Assembly: GCA_038330175.1 (NCBI GenBank)
Contig: JBBQNS010000003.1
Coordinates: 3,656 to 67,655, forward strand
Reading direction: 5' to 3'
DNA: 64,000 nt
Origin: JAABPW01 sp038330175
Lineage (GTDB): Bacteria; Verrucomicrobiota; Kiritimatiellia; CAIKKV01; CAITUY01
Position 1 is the first letter of the stretch. Each line of letters opens with the position of its first letter. The notes beneath the pieces are model-generated. The model did no database searches. It saw only the letters and a program-made list of their open reading frames with translations, and was not told where the DNA came from. The position numbers and the translations under genes were made by a program. Below are positions 42,401 to 50,565 of the stretch, in pieces.

Positions 42401-43606
42401 AATCGATCCAGCCCCTGGCAAGTACCACTCTCGAGCCGCCCAATAGGCGCAAAGAGGCGTGAACACCAAGCCTGCGACACTCACACACTTGAAGGCTATA
42501 TTAAGTGGGATAATGAGGCTCAATGAGGCTGCCGCAATATAGGGAAGCGCAAAATAATACTGGTACATGGGAAATCCACACCACCACCCGCCTGCCCAGG
42601 AAATGACACGTCCATGCTGGAATAATTGCTCCTTCAGATGACTTACCAGATAGAGATGAGCCGGAGTATCCCCCCCCACAGGCGTCGTATTCAGAAACAC
42701 ATCAAAAGGTGATAATTGCCAGCCTACAAAAAGGCTGATAGCCGTTAAAATCGCCGCATCAAAAAGCCCACCTGGAGCGGCTACCGTATGCCCCTGTTTC
42801 CGCTGCAGGAAAATCCACAACATCAGTCCTATCACCAGGGTAATCGATAACCCACCCCAAAAACCATACGATTGGCCAATCCATTTGATCTCAACGACTG
42901 TTATGGTTCCAGGCTCCGTTGCATAGCGCACAACCCCGTTTGACGTACGCTCTACCGATACATAAACCGTATACGTCCCCCCTGGGACAGCGCCATGATT
43001 GGTGAGTTCGAAGGTTTCAACACGTTGCGAATCGGGCTCCAATAACAGTTTTCGTTCTTGGAATTTACAGGACAGCTCATCAGGCAGAATCAGCCGCACA
43101 TTTACCTCAGACGGTTCATCCTGCAGCAGGGTCATTTGAAGGAATAGTTGTCCCGTCCTACCTATCGACGCCGGAGCAAGCCTTGTTAAAACCCAGGGAG
43201 TCTCATTTGACTGGCCTTCAGGGGGTGAGGCCAACACGAGCGAGGAAAAGGTAGTCCCATTATCATGGGCATAATGGGTCCGAATAACCGCCGGCTGTCC
43301 ATCAAACCTAAACGGGAGAGCCGGAAAGGATAATTTTACCTCGGCCTGTTCTCCAGGAATCAGTGACTTCCCGGGAAACGCTTTTGACGTGAGCCCTTGC
43401 AAGCGAGCATCAACTGACAGGATTTTGTAAGGCTCATCACCCGGATTGGTGAATTGGATAATTGCGACAGGAGCCCCTTCGACAAGTTCAATATGGGCCT
43501 GCGGGGTTAATCTGATCACTCCCGCCTGCACGAGCAACGGCACCACCATGATCCAGCCGGCAAGTAAAATCCGCCAAGCCTTCACCATATAAACCGCCGC
43601 TCCCAT
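39464..43606 (-). CDS. Large membrane protein fused to GT9 (heptosyltransferase-type) glycosyltransferase
   Basis: A 1380-residue protein. Signal-like start; residues about 30-240 are beta-rich, NEW3/Ig-like; from about 245 to 640 there are about ten TM helices with TPVGGDTPAHLYL, WWCGFPMYQYYF and WGVNTASTLAG, as in the PTPS-related membrane proteins; 640-950 is extracytoplasmic; TM helices flank 960-1025; residues about 1040-1370 are a GT9 domain (ILVIRPGGLGDMILLQP, FVGGDSGLAHLASAF). Met999 (ATG 40612) could start a separate GT9 protein: AAGGA lies 11 bases before it. The frame is open over the join. It may glycosylate envelope polymers; the fusion is unusual. Confidence 0.82.
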   Translation of the reverse strand: MGAAVYMVKAWRILLAGWIMVVPLLVQAGVIRLTPQAHIELVEGAPVAIIQFTNPGDEPYKILSVDARLQGLTSKAFPGKSLIPGEQAEVKLSFPALPFRFDGQPAVIRTHYAHDNGTTFSSLVLASPPEGQSNETPWVLTRLAPASIGRTGQLFLQMTLLQDEPSEVNVRLILPDELSCKFQERKLLLEPDSQRVETFELTNHGAVPGGTYTVYVSVERTSNGVVRYATEPGTITVVEIKWIGQSYGFWGGLSITLVIGLMLWIFLQRKQGHTVAAPGGLFDAAILTAISLFVGWQLSPFDVFLNTTPVGGDTPAHLYLVSHLKEQLFQHGRVISWAGGWWCGFPMYQYYFALPYIAAASLSLIIPLNIAFKCVSVAGLVFTPLCAYWAAREWYLPGAGSILLAVAMVPFLFVQSHTMWGVNTASTLAGMIANSWSFALMLPALALGMRDISEEKIRGRTIVLFVLVLASHFFTSVIMFVSLAVLPIVMVLNAGVQGRRLTRLGRGALVVGGEFALAVMIMGWWLIPLIAKSKFSMDFGANWDLSLVRSFPAYATGALVFAGVALVVGIRRPLPVVWLFAWMGVVSVGLFEFGYCLSPVFVNVRLWPFIFFALMALAAVGGGILFEKIIRWRVVVGLLVPAILIAVAMSDSVGGLYGPGLTQSWAKWNFSGLESKPSASVFKKWMPLLKGSPGRLANDLCEENNQLGSSRVFELVPYLIGKPILEGGLVNSALGSMYAYYVQGETSPSCAGFPPIVTPTTFDFSRATKHLELFNVKQFIARSSIAKQALQSMKEWRFIGREDEWTLYELMSHEGRYVFIPPRLPGVVETSRWKECSLEWLYTPQALDQFLLWKMPGMTIDHPELATFKEGWALKVLEEMRHTNSVGASLAGRLLPQAGTQCISDEFVSDSRIQFRTTALGLPHIIKMTWFPNWKVRGARQVYCISPGFMCVFPERSEVELYYGTTWSDVVGYVITTLGCCVFGVLILWKRKKRNFSDMSVRLLKILDATLGMLLCWVGGHLLYLFHRESAFSEFRPEDIRRILVIRPGGLGDMILLQPMLKALHEHYPHAVIDLICERRNEAILKLAAFPVNVFTYDANPFRLLWRLGAGGHDVAIDSEQFHFFSAVMALLSRASIRIGYKINPGRNPLYTHLITYDLEGYEAGEFMKLLEPFGISCSAQAAGCLVRPVGNLPDDFEEWHMKLKISSKRLILVHVGASIRHKTWALPNFVGLVQGLCKNPENVIGLVGGRGEERLANKIAEQCGLQDKVVVLAGRLTIFQTAILLSQAALFVGGDSGLAHLASAFDVPSVVMFGPSDAKKWCRESDRVAVVRKALACAPCFIFGYHKYCRTIACMAQIGVGEVLQACRTVSSSSFRNKQ

Positions 43607-43617
43607 CCGGGTATAAA

Positions 43618-44670
43618 CTAGTTGATCAATCGAACCTTTCGGTTACCTTTTTCAATCCAACCCACAATGACAGGCTTGGATCCTGTCTTTCGAAGAATGG
43701 TTATAGATTTTTCAACATCTTGTTTCTTGACCACAACCACCATGCCAATACCCATGTTGAAGACCCGATACATTTCCTCGCGATCCACCTTGCCCACTCG
43801 CTGGATAAACTGATAGACCTCGGGAACGTCCCAAGCAGATCGGTCAAAAACCGCATTCACCGTGTCAGGCAACACACGGGGAACATTATCAAGAAACCCG
43901 CCGCCCGTGATGTGAGCCATCCCGCGAACTTTGATCGCTTTCATCAATGTGGTGATCGGCTTTAGATAGCTGCGATGAACAGCCAGCAATATATCGGCAA
44001 CCGTCTTGTTGGTTCCAGGTAAAGTATCTTTAAGTTTAAGTTTTGCCTGCTCAAAAATGACCCGCCGCGCCAAAGAATATCCATTGGTATGTAAACCGGA
44101 CGAGGGAAGTCCAATCATTACATCTCCTGGCCGAATCGCTTTACCGGTAATGACCTGCCGGCGATCCACAACCCCCACGATTGTCCCTACGAGATCATAT
44201 TCCTTGGGAGGATAAAGCCCGGGCATTTCTGCGGTTTCACCGCCCAAAAGGGCGCATCCATTTTCGCGGCACGCCTTGCACAAGCCACTTACAACCTGCT
44301 CAAAAATCCACCCTTCAAACTTGGAAATCCCGACATAATCCATGAAAAAAAGAGGAACGGCCCCCTGCACCAGGATGTCATTGACACAATGGTTGACGAT
44401 ATCCTGCCCGATGGTGTCGTGCTTGCCCGCCATAGCGGCAATCTTAAGCTTGGTCCCCACCCCGTCAGTACTTGCGACAAGAATTTTATCTTTCCCAGGC
44501 GAAGCAAAGAAGCCACCAAACGATCCGATCTCATTCAACACACCAGCGGTTCGGGTCGATTTGACCATCTTCTTGATGGACGCAATGCCCGCCATTTTCT
44601 GATCGATATCCACGCCGGCAGCGGCATAGGCAGATTTTACGATTTTCGTTTTTGCTTTTTTCGCGCTCAT
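43618..44670 (-). CDS. purM: Phosphoribosylformylglycinamidine cyclo-ligase (AIR synthetase)
   Basis: A 350-residue purine enzyme that closes the ring of AIR with ATP. STDGVGTKLKIAAM, GGETAEMPGLY, GLPSSGLHTNGYSLAR and GGGFLDNVPRVLP are the typical blocks. The start at 44670 has AAAGGA; it overlaps no gene, but its 5' end lies 17 bases from purB, so the two are one transcript. The N-terminus has an extra Lys-rich stretch (SAKKAKTK). Confidence 0.96.
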   Translation of the reverse strand: MSAKKAKTKIVKSAYAAAGVDIDQKMAGIASIKKMVKSTRTAGVLNEIGSFGGFFASPGKDKILVASTDGVGTKLKIAAMAGKHDTIGQDIVNHCVNDILVQGAVPLFFMDYVGISKFEGWIFEQVVSGLCKACRENGCALLGGETAEMPGLYPPKEYDLVGTIVGVVDRRQVITGKAIRPGDVMIGLPSSGLHTNGYSLARRVIFEQAKLKLKDTLPGTNKTVADILLAVHRSYLKPITTLMKAIKVRGMAHITGGGFLDNVPRVLPDTVNAVFDRSAWDVPEVYQFIQRVGKVDREEMYRVFNMGIGMVVVVKKQDVEKSITILRKTGSKPVIVGWIEKGNRKVRLIN

Positions 44671-44687
44671 GATTTGATTTTCCTTTT

Positions 44688-45980
44688 TCATAGCCCGACG
44701 GCCTTAAACGTGCGCGCCACATCCCTAAAATGCGTCGCGAGATTGAACACTTGATCAAGATCTTTTACAGATACCTTGGCCATAATCGCCTGATCCGCCT
44801 CAATCAAGTCGCGCAAATTGCGCCGCGTATCCCATGCCGCCATGGCATGCCGCTGGATCATGCGATAAGCCTGCTCCCGCGTGAATCCTTTTTGCGTTAA
44901 CATGAGAAGCACCTGTTGGGAGTGAATCAGCCCATGCGTCAGATTCAGGTTTTCTTTCATCCGCTCCGGCGACACAAGCATGTTGCGCGTCAGTTTTTCA
45001 AGTCCCACCAACATGTGATCAAGCGCAATGGTACTATCGGGCAAAATGACTCGCTCGACAGATGAGTGCGAGATATCGCGCTCGTGCCAAAGGGCGACAT
45101 TCTCAAGAGCTGCCACTAAATTTCCGCGCAACAAGCGGGCTAACCCGCACAGTTTCTCACCGGTAATCGGATTTTTCTTATGCGGCATTGCGGAAGACCC
45201 TTTTTGCTCTTCGCCGAAATATTCCTCTACTTCCAAAACTTCAGTGCGTTGCAGATGCCGGAATTCTGTCGCCCAACGATCCACCGAAGCGCCAACCAAG
45301 GCCACTGCTGACATATATTCCGCATGGCGATCTCGTTGCAATATCTGCGTCGAAATAGCCGCAGGCTTAAGCCCAAGCTTTTTGCACACATACTGTTCTA
45401 CAAAAGGATCAATGTGCGCGTGAGTTCCGACCGCCCCTGAGAGCTGTCCCACCCGGATCACTTCTCGCGCGGCTTCCAATCTTTTGAGTGCCCGGCCAAA
45501 TTCGTCATACATCAACGCCATTTTAAGACCGAAGGTAATAGGTTCTGCATGCACTCCATGACTTCGGCCAATCATGGGAGTTAATTTATATTTTTTAGCC
45601 TTTGCCGCAGCGGCCTTGCGCACCGTTTTCACATCAGCGATTAAGATGTCCATCGCCTGAACCATCTGAACGGCTAATGCCGTGTCCAGGACATCAGAAC
45701 TGGTCAAGCCGCGGTGAATAAAGCGGGAAGAGGATCCCACATGTTCAGCGACATTGGTTAGGAAAGCGATCACATCGTGATTCACCTTTGCTTCAATCTG
45801 GTTGATGCGTTTGACGCTGAAGGTCGCCCGGGATTTAATTCGCTTCAAATCTGCGGCGGGGACAATCCCTAATTCATGCATTGCCTCGCAAGCGAGAATC
45901 TCGATTTTCAACCAGATCCGGAATTTATTCTCGTCATCCCAAATATTTCCGATTTCAGGACGTGTATATCGTGGAATCAT
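44688..45980 (-). CDS. purB: Adenylosuccinate lyase
   Basis: A 430-residue enzyme of the fumarase/aspartase superfamily, acting twice in purine synthesis. MIGRSHGVHAEPITFG contains the general-acid His; GSSAMPHKKNPITGE is the signature loop with the catalytic Ser. GAGGAG precedes the ATG. It is the last gene of the dcw strand and is separated from ftsW by 139 bases, then followed by purM. The combination with peptidoglycan genes is accidental or regulatory; no shared chemistry is apparent. Confidence 0.96.
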   Translation of the reverse strand: MIPRYTRPEIGNIWDDENKFRIWLKIEILACEAMHELGIVPAADLKRIKSRATFSVKRINQIEAKVNHDVIAFLTNVAEHVGSSSRFIHRGLTSSDVLDTALAVQMVQAMDILIADVKTVRKAAAAKAKKYKLTPMIGRSHGVHAEPITFGLKMALMYDEFGRALKRLEAAREVIRVGQLSGAVGTHAHIDPFVEQYVCKKLGLKPAAISTQILQRDRHAEYMSAVALVGASVDRWATEFRHLQRTEVLEVEEYFGEEQKGSSAMPHKKNPITGEKLCGLARLLRGNLVAALENVALWHERDISHSSVERVILPDSTIALDHMLVGLEKLTRNMLVSPERMKENLNLTHGLIHSQQVLLMLTQKGFTREQAYRMIQRHAMAAWDTRRNLRDLIEADQAIMAKVSVKDLDQVFNLATHFRDVARTFKAVGL

Positions 45981-46119
45981 AAGCTGTACTCCTCTAAAAA
46001 ATGAGGCCGGAGATTATTGAATTTCTCCCCTCGATGCCAGCAAATACATTCAACTCCAGGCCGCCAGTTTTCTGTCCGCAAGGATCACAAACAGGTGCTG
46101 TTATGCGCTCACGCCTCCT

Positions 46120-47256
46120 CTAGATCCATCTATTTTTGTCTCTGACAGCCTGGGTAAAAGCGCAATCTTCCGGCACCACCCCTTGACGCGCGATATTTAG
46201 AAGCACGCCTACACACATCATCGACACAATCAAACTTGAGCCGCCATAGCTGATAAAGGGAAGCGCAAGCCCCTTGGTGGGCAAGCAACCGGAAACCACG
46301 CCTATATTAATAACCGCCTGAACGGACGTCATTAACGTGAATCCTATACCCATTAATCTCCCAAAAAGATCGGGAGCTTGAAAACTAATGGCGGCACCAC
46401 ACGCCAAAAATCCCGCAAACAAAAGCACAACGAGCAGGGTGGCCGCCAAACCTAACTCTTCGCCAATAATGGCCAAAATGAAATCTGTGTGAGCCTCCGG
46501 TAGATAATAATGTTTTTGAAGACTCTCTCCCAGCCCTACCCCCCAGACTCCACCCAATGTAAAGGCCTGCTCAGACTGTTGAAGATGATAAGCCTCCTTA
46601 GGATATTTTTCAGGATTCATGAACGCCAAAACGCGCCCGGCCCGTATGGGGTCATGCATCACCGCTCCCGCAAATAAAAGCAGCCCCAGCAGTCCCAACA
46701 AGGCTAAATATCGGGGCGGACTGCCCCCTGTAAACATGATGGCGGCACCGACCACACCGAGCAGAACGGTCGTCCCAAAATCAGGCTCAAAAATTACCAG
46801 ACCCAATACGGGGGCCATTAAAGCAAGAGGTTTTAATATTCCCCCTTTAAAAGACTGATTCTTGCTTCCGCCTTTGGCCATCCAGGCGCTCATCATGATG
46901 ACCAAGGCGAACTTGGCCAATTCGGAAGGTTGTGTGCTAATGGGCCCTATCCGTATCCAGCGATGACTGCCATTAATCTTAGCACCGATATGAGGGACCA
47001 GCACCAAAACAAGCAATAGGCCTGAAAATACGGCTAAAGGGATCCACCATCGTTGCCAACGATGATAATCAATAGACGCCGTCACCACCCCTGCCACCGC
47101 AGCGCCGGCTAACCAGATCAACTGCCGGAACAGAAAATAGTTTGCATCTTTGTAGACAGCGTTCCCTTTAACAGAACTGGCGCTGGCCAACATTACGATG
47201 CCCAGCGCCAGTAACAAAAGAACGATGCCCACTAATATGGTGGGCGTTTTCCGCAT
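46120..47256 (-). CDS. ftsW: Septal peptidoglycan polymerase FtsW (SEDS)
   Basis: A 378-residue SEDS protein with ten TM helices. ANYFLFRQLIWLAGAA at the start, GSHRWIRIGPISTQPSELAKFALVI in the middle, and LPEAHTDFILAIIGEELGL plus LALPFISYGGSSLIVSM at the end are FtsW/RodA motifs. The position in the dcw cluster, after murD, argues for FtsW rather than RodA. ATG 47256 overlaps the LysM gene stop by one base (TGATG); GTG 47259 is an alternative. It works with FtsI, encoded upstream. Confidence 0.93.
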   Translation of the reverse strand: MRKTPTILVGIVLLLLALGIVMLASASSVKGNAVYKDANYFLFRQLIWLAGAAVAGVVTASIDYHRWQRWWIPLAVFSGLLLVLVLVPHIGAKINGSHRWIRIGPISTQPSELAKFALVIMMSAWMAKGGSKNQSFKGGILKPLALMAPVLGLVIFEPDFGTTVLLGVVGAAIMFTGGSPPRYLALLGLLGLLLFAGAVMHDPIRAGRVLAFMNPEKYPKEAYHLQQSEQAFTLGGVWGVGLGESLQKHYYLPEAHTDFILAIIGEELGLAATLLVVLLFAGFLACGAAISFQAPDLFGRLMGIGFTLMTSVQAVINIGVVSGCLPTKGLALPFISYGGSSLIVSMMCVGVLLNIARQGVVPEDCAFTQAVRDKNRWI

Positions 47257-48098
47257 CACTCAACAGGCGGAGGAATTTTCAATACCTGTCCCGCCTTGAC
47301 GTCAGGCGAAGACAAATTATTCAGACGCATGACTTCTTCAGCACGAACGCCATACATCATCGCGATGGAGTTTAAATCCTGGTTTAGCTCGACGACATGC
47401 AAAACGTCATTTGACTTCGGAGCCACGAGATCCGCCATAGGCGCGGGCGCCACACTCTCATCAGGCATCACAACGGCGTCCGGTGCAGGAGCAGCTTGCC
47501 CTTTTTCCACATGAGCGGCAGCACCTTTGGGGAGTTTTAGCTTCTGCCCCACGACCAATTTATCATTGGTCAAACCATTAAGTTGCTTGAGCGCCTTGGT
47601 CGTCGTCTTGTGAGCCACCGCAATGCTGCCAAGCATGTCGCCAGATTTCACAACATAGACATCACCACTGGCGGCAACCGGAACGGACTTCACGGCGGAT
47701 TTTGAAGCCTTTTTATGCGCCGTCTTAGCACCATGTGAAGGAGCCCTGTCAGCAGCACTCAGCTCCACTGAACCAGGAAGCTTCAACTTCTGGCCTACGC
47801 GAATCTTGTTCGGGTTGGTAATGTTATTGAGCTTGATAATATCTTTGGTAGAGACTTTGAAACGCTTGGCAATGGAACCTAGACTTTCACCAGACTTGAC
47901 GACGTAGGACTTGGATTCGACCACGGCTTCCGCCTTGGGCTCAGGCTTCACTTCAGTGACCTGAGGAACAACTTCTGTTGTCGGGGGCATGACCACAGGG
48001 GTAACCGCTTCCTCGTTGACACGCGTTGTCCCGCATCCCACACTTAGCATCAAGCCGCCTACAACCATCACTGACCCTATTATTCGAACCTTTTTCAC
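47256..48098 (-). CDS. LysM lipoprotein with three LysM domains, inside the dcw cluster
   Basis: A 280-residue lipoprotein: lipobox LSVGC (Cys22), a Pro/Val-rich linker and three LysM domains at about 65-108 (SYVVKSGESLGSIAKRFKVS), 148-192 (VYVVKSGDMLGSIAVAHKTT) and 234-277 (LHVVELNQDLNSIAMMYGVR). They should bind peptidoglycan in the periplasm. It is coupled to ftsW and lies 3 bases after murD. LysM proteins are not usual members of dcw clusters; a role in division-site wall binding is plausible but inferred. Confidence 0.9.
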   Translation of the reverse strand: MKKVRIIGSVMVVGGLMLSVGCGTTRVNEEAVTPVVMPPTTEVVPQVTEVKPEPKAEAVVESKSYVVKSGESLGSIAKRFKVSTKDIIKLNNITNPNKIRVGQKLKLPGSVELSAADRAPSHGAKTAHKKASKSAVKSVPVAASGDVYVVKSGDMLGSIAVAHKTTTKALKQLNGLTNDKLVVGQKLKLPKGAAAHVEKGQAAPAPDAVVMPDESVAPAPMADLVAPKSNDVLHVVELNQDLNSIAMMYGVRAEEVMRLNNLSSPDVKAGQVLKIPPPVE

Positions 48099-48101
48099 TA
48101 C

Positions 48102-49454
48102 CTATTCTCCTTTTTGTATATCTCGTACAATTTTTAAAAACTGGTCGCCTCTATCTTCAAAACCTTTAAACTGGTCAAAACTTGCACAACCGGGTGACAG
48201 TAAAATCACTTCACCCCGCTGTGCGTCTTGCCAAGCTCTATGCACGGCATTTTTAAGATCACTACAAGCGAAACAAGCCAAGTCATCTTGCCAAGCTTCA
48301 ATCATAACCCGTGTATATTTGCCGATAATGTAAACACCACGCACCTTGTTTACCAGTATTTTTTTTACTGAATCTAAATCCGTTTCCTTTAACAGCCCCC
48401 CAGCGATCAGGCGTATCGGCCCCCGTGTCATCTGGACGCCTGCGGATAAGGCCGCCAGATTGGTCGCTTTGGAATCATTTACAAATAAAACCCCTCTTAT
48501 TTCCGCGATTTTTTGCATGCGGTGAGGAAGGCTTTGAAATGTTTTTGCAGCCTTCCCTACGCATTTCGGGTCAATACCGAGCCCCATCAAAGCCGCAACG
48601 CAGGCCGCAGCCGAAATCCCCATCACTTCGTTGTCAAACATCGTACCTGCCAGAGGAACAGGCTGAACCAGAGCCGTTCCTCGGATAAATCCATCTTCGT
48701 AATAGCAAGAAGACTGAGAAGATAACCCAAAGGTTGAAACGCGGCAGTCTGAGGGAACGGCCATCTTAATCCGGTCAAGCACCATTTCAGGGAGTACCGC
48801 CACCTGCCGCTGATCCATGCGCGTGAATAGGCGCGCTTTCAGATCAGCATAACGCTCAAAGGAACCATGCCGGTCTAAATGATTCGGGTTAATGTTCAGC
48901 AGGATCCCCGCATCAGGCACAAATTGTTCGACGGCTTCCAGCTGGAATGAACTGACCTCAACCACCACCCATTCGGGCGCAGGGTCTAAACAGGCCAGGG
49001 CGGATAAAGGGGTCCCGTAATTCCCGCCAGCCATTGCGGAAAAGTCGGCGTTTTGCAGGGACTCGCAACACAACTTAACCAGCGTGCTTTTCCCATTAGA
49101 ACCGGTTACAGCCAGAATTCGACTTTGGCAGGCGCGCCACCCAAGCTCTAGCTCAGAAATCACCGAGATTGTTCGATGATGGAGTTCCACTAGCCAGGGG
49201 TCTGTCTCGGGGATTCCCGGACTTACAACAGCAAACTCAACCGAAACGGCAGGCAAGTCCCTTGAACCAAGGCACACCTGGCATCCTGCTGCCTGTAATT
49301 TTAACGCCCTTGCCTCCAGCGCGGGGCTCACCCCGGAATCAATAACCATTACCTGTCGGCCTTGATGGCGCAAGAGCTGAGCGGCAGCTTCTCCACTGGC
49401 ACCTAACCCCAGCACGAGCACGGCAGAACCAGATAGTGTGGTTTGTTCAGACAT
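48102..49454 (-). CDS. murD: UDP-N-acetylmuramoyl-L-alanine-D-glutamate ligase
   Basis: A 450-residue Mur ligase. VLGLGASG in the N-terminal UMA-binding domain, the ATP loop TGSNGKST, the central HLDRHG, and the C-terminal NDSKATN and LSPGCASFDQF are typical of MurD. It adds D-Glu to UDP-MurNAc-L-Ala. The start at ATG 49454 has AGGTGA; a GTG at 49463 overlaps the mraY stop. The order mraY-murD-ftsW, interrupted by the LysM gene, is close to the classical one. Confidence 0.95.
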   Translation of the reverse strand: MSEQTTLSGSAVLVLGLGASGEAAAQLLRHQGRQVMVIDSGVSPALEARALKLQAAGCQVCLGSRDLPAVSVEFAVVSPGIPETDPWLVELHHRTISVISELELGWRACQSRILAVTGSNGKSTLVKLCCESLQNADFSAMAGGNYGTPLSALACLDPAPEWVVVEVSSFQLEAVEQFVPDAGILLNINPNHLDRHGSFERYADLKARLFTRMDQRQVAVLPEMVLDRIKMAVPSDCRVSTFGLSSQSSCYYEDGFIRGTALVQPVPLAGTMFDNEVMGISAAACVAALMGLGIDPKCVGKAAKTFQSLPHRMQKIAEIRGVLFVNDSKATNLAALSAGVQMTRGPIRLIAGGLLKETDLDSVKKILVNKVRGVYIIGKYTRVMIEAWQDDLACFACSDLKNAVHRAWQDAQRGEVILLSPGCASFDQFKGFEDRGDQFLKIVRDIQKGE

Positions 49455-49459
49455 GGATC

Positions 49460-50560
49460 TCACCTGATTTTAAGCGTAGCGATCCCAAGGAGCGCAAACA
49501 AAATGGAAAGAATCCAAAACCGGATCGTCACCTGTGTCTCACTCCATTTTTTCATTTCAAAATGATGATGGATTGGAGCCATGGCAAAAATTCTTTTTCC
49601 ACGTAATTTAAAAGAAGCCACCTGCAAAATCACACTCATGGCTTCCATTACAAAGACGCCCCCGACAATAATCAATACAAGCTCCTGCTTGATGAGAATG
49701 GCAACCATAGCCACGGCGCCGCCCAATGCCAGACTCCCCGTATCCCCCATGAAAACCTGAGCGGGGTGACAGTTATACCATAAAAAACCTAGACAGCCTC
49801 CCAAAAGACAGCCACAAAAAACAGCCAATTCACCGGTACCGGGAATGTAGGGTATAAATAAATATTCTGCAAAAGTACGGTGCCCCGCGATATACGCCAT
49901 CACTAAATACGCCAAAGCCACTGTACTGCTACACCCGATGGCTAAGCCATCTAATCCATCGGTCAAGTTGACCGCATTGCTTGCGCCCACGACGATCAAA
50001 ACCACAAATAAAATCGCCACAAACCAACCCAAATCCTTGATCACCGGCCCCTTACAAAACGGAACCATCAGCTGCTTGGCATGCTCCCGGGTTTCCGGGA
50101 GGATCAACATGACACCACCGATAATGACGGCCCATAATATTTGAAGCCGGAATTTAGCCCGCGCGCTTAGGCCTATGGCATTTTTCCCACGCAGCTTCAC
50201 CGAATCGTCCAAAAACCCCACAAACCCCATAAAGATAAACGTCGACAGCGTTAAAAGAATAAAAACATTTGTCGGCATGGCCCAAAGCAAGGTAGACACG
50301 GTTACCGAACCAATAATGAGGATTCCTCCCATGGTGGGCGTTCCCTCTTTTTTTTCATGTAACACATGAAGCGGAGGGGCCTCTTCTTTTCGAATATATT
50401 GCTGTACTTTATAGGCGCGGAGTTTTCGGATCACCCAGGGGCCAAGCATGACACACAATAAAAACGACGTTCCGGCCCCACAAAGTGCGCGAACCGTAAT
50501 GTACTTAAACACACGTAATTCGGAAATCCAACCACTGAAATACTGCAAATAATAGAACAT
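49460..50560 (-). CDS. mraY: Phospho-N-acetylmuramoyl-pentapeptide transferase
   Basis: A 366-residue integral membrane enzyme of ten TM helices that makes lipid I. GTPTMGGILI, FVGFLDDSVKL (Asp-Asp), NAVNLTDGLDGLAIG, FMGDTGSLALGG and PIHHHFEMKKW are all present; they form the Mg2+ and UDP-MurNAc site. Length is usual. Overlaps or abuts its neighbours by a few bases. Confidence 0.97.
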   Translation of the reverse strand: MFYYLQYFSGWISELRVFKYITVRALCGAGTSFLLCVMLGPWVIRKLRAYKVQQYIRKEEAPPLHVLHEKKEGTPTMGGILIIGSVTVSTLLWAMPTNVFILLTLSTFIFMGFVGFLDDSVKLRGKNAIGLSARAKFRLQILWAVIIGGVMLILPETREHAKQLMVPFCKGPVIKDLGWFVAILFVVLIVVGASNAVNLTDGLDGLAIGCSSTVALAYLVMAYIAGHRTFAEYLFIPYIPGTGELAVFCGCLLGGCLGFLWYNCHPAQVFMGDTGSLALGGAVAMVAILIKQELVLIIVGGVFVMEAMSVILQVASFKLRGKRIFAMAPIHHHFEMKKWSETQVTIRFWILSILFALLGIATLKIR

Positions 50561-50565
50561 GTCTT

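Noticed and set aside
46120..47256. RodA instead of FtsW
   Set aside because: Both share the SEDS motifs, but the place behind murD and in the same transcript as ftsI favours FtsW; RodA is normally next to PBP2/mreBCD.
47400..47920. Repeated DNA segments within the LysM gene
   Set aside because: They are explained by the three LysM domains of the protein; the DNA copies are diverged, so this is not a tandem repeat array.
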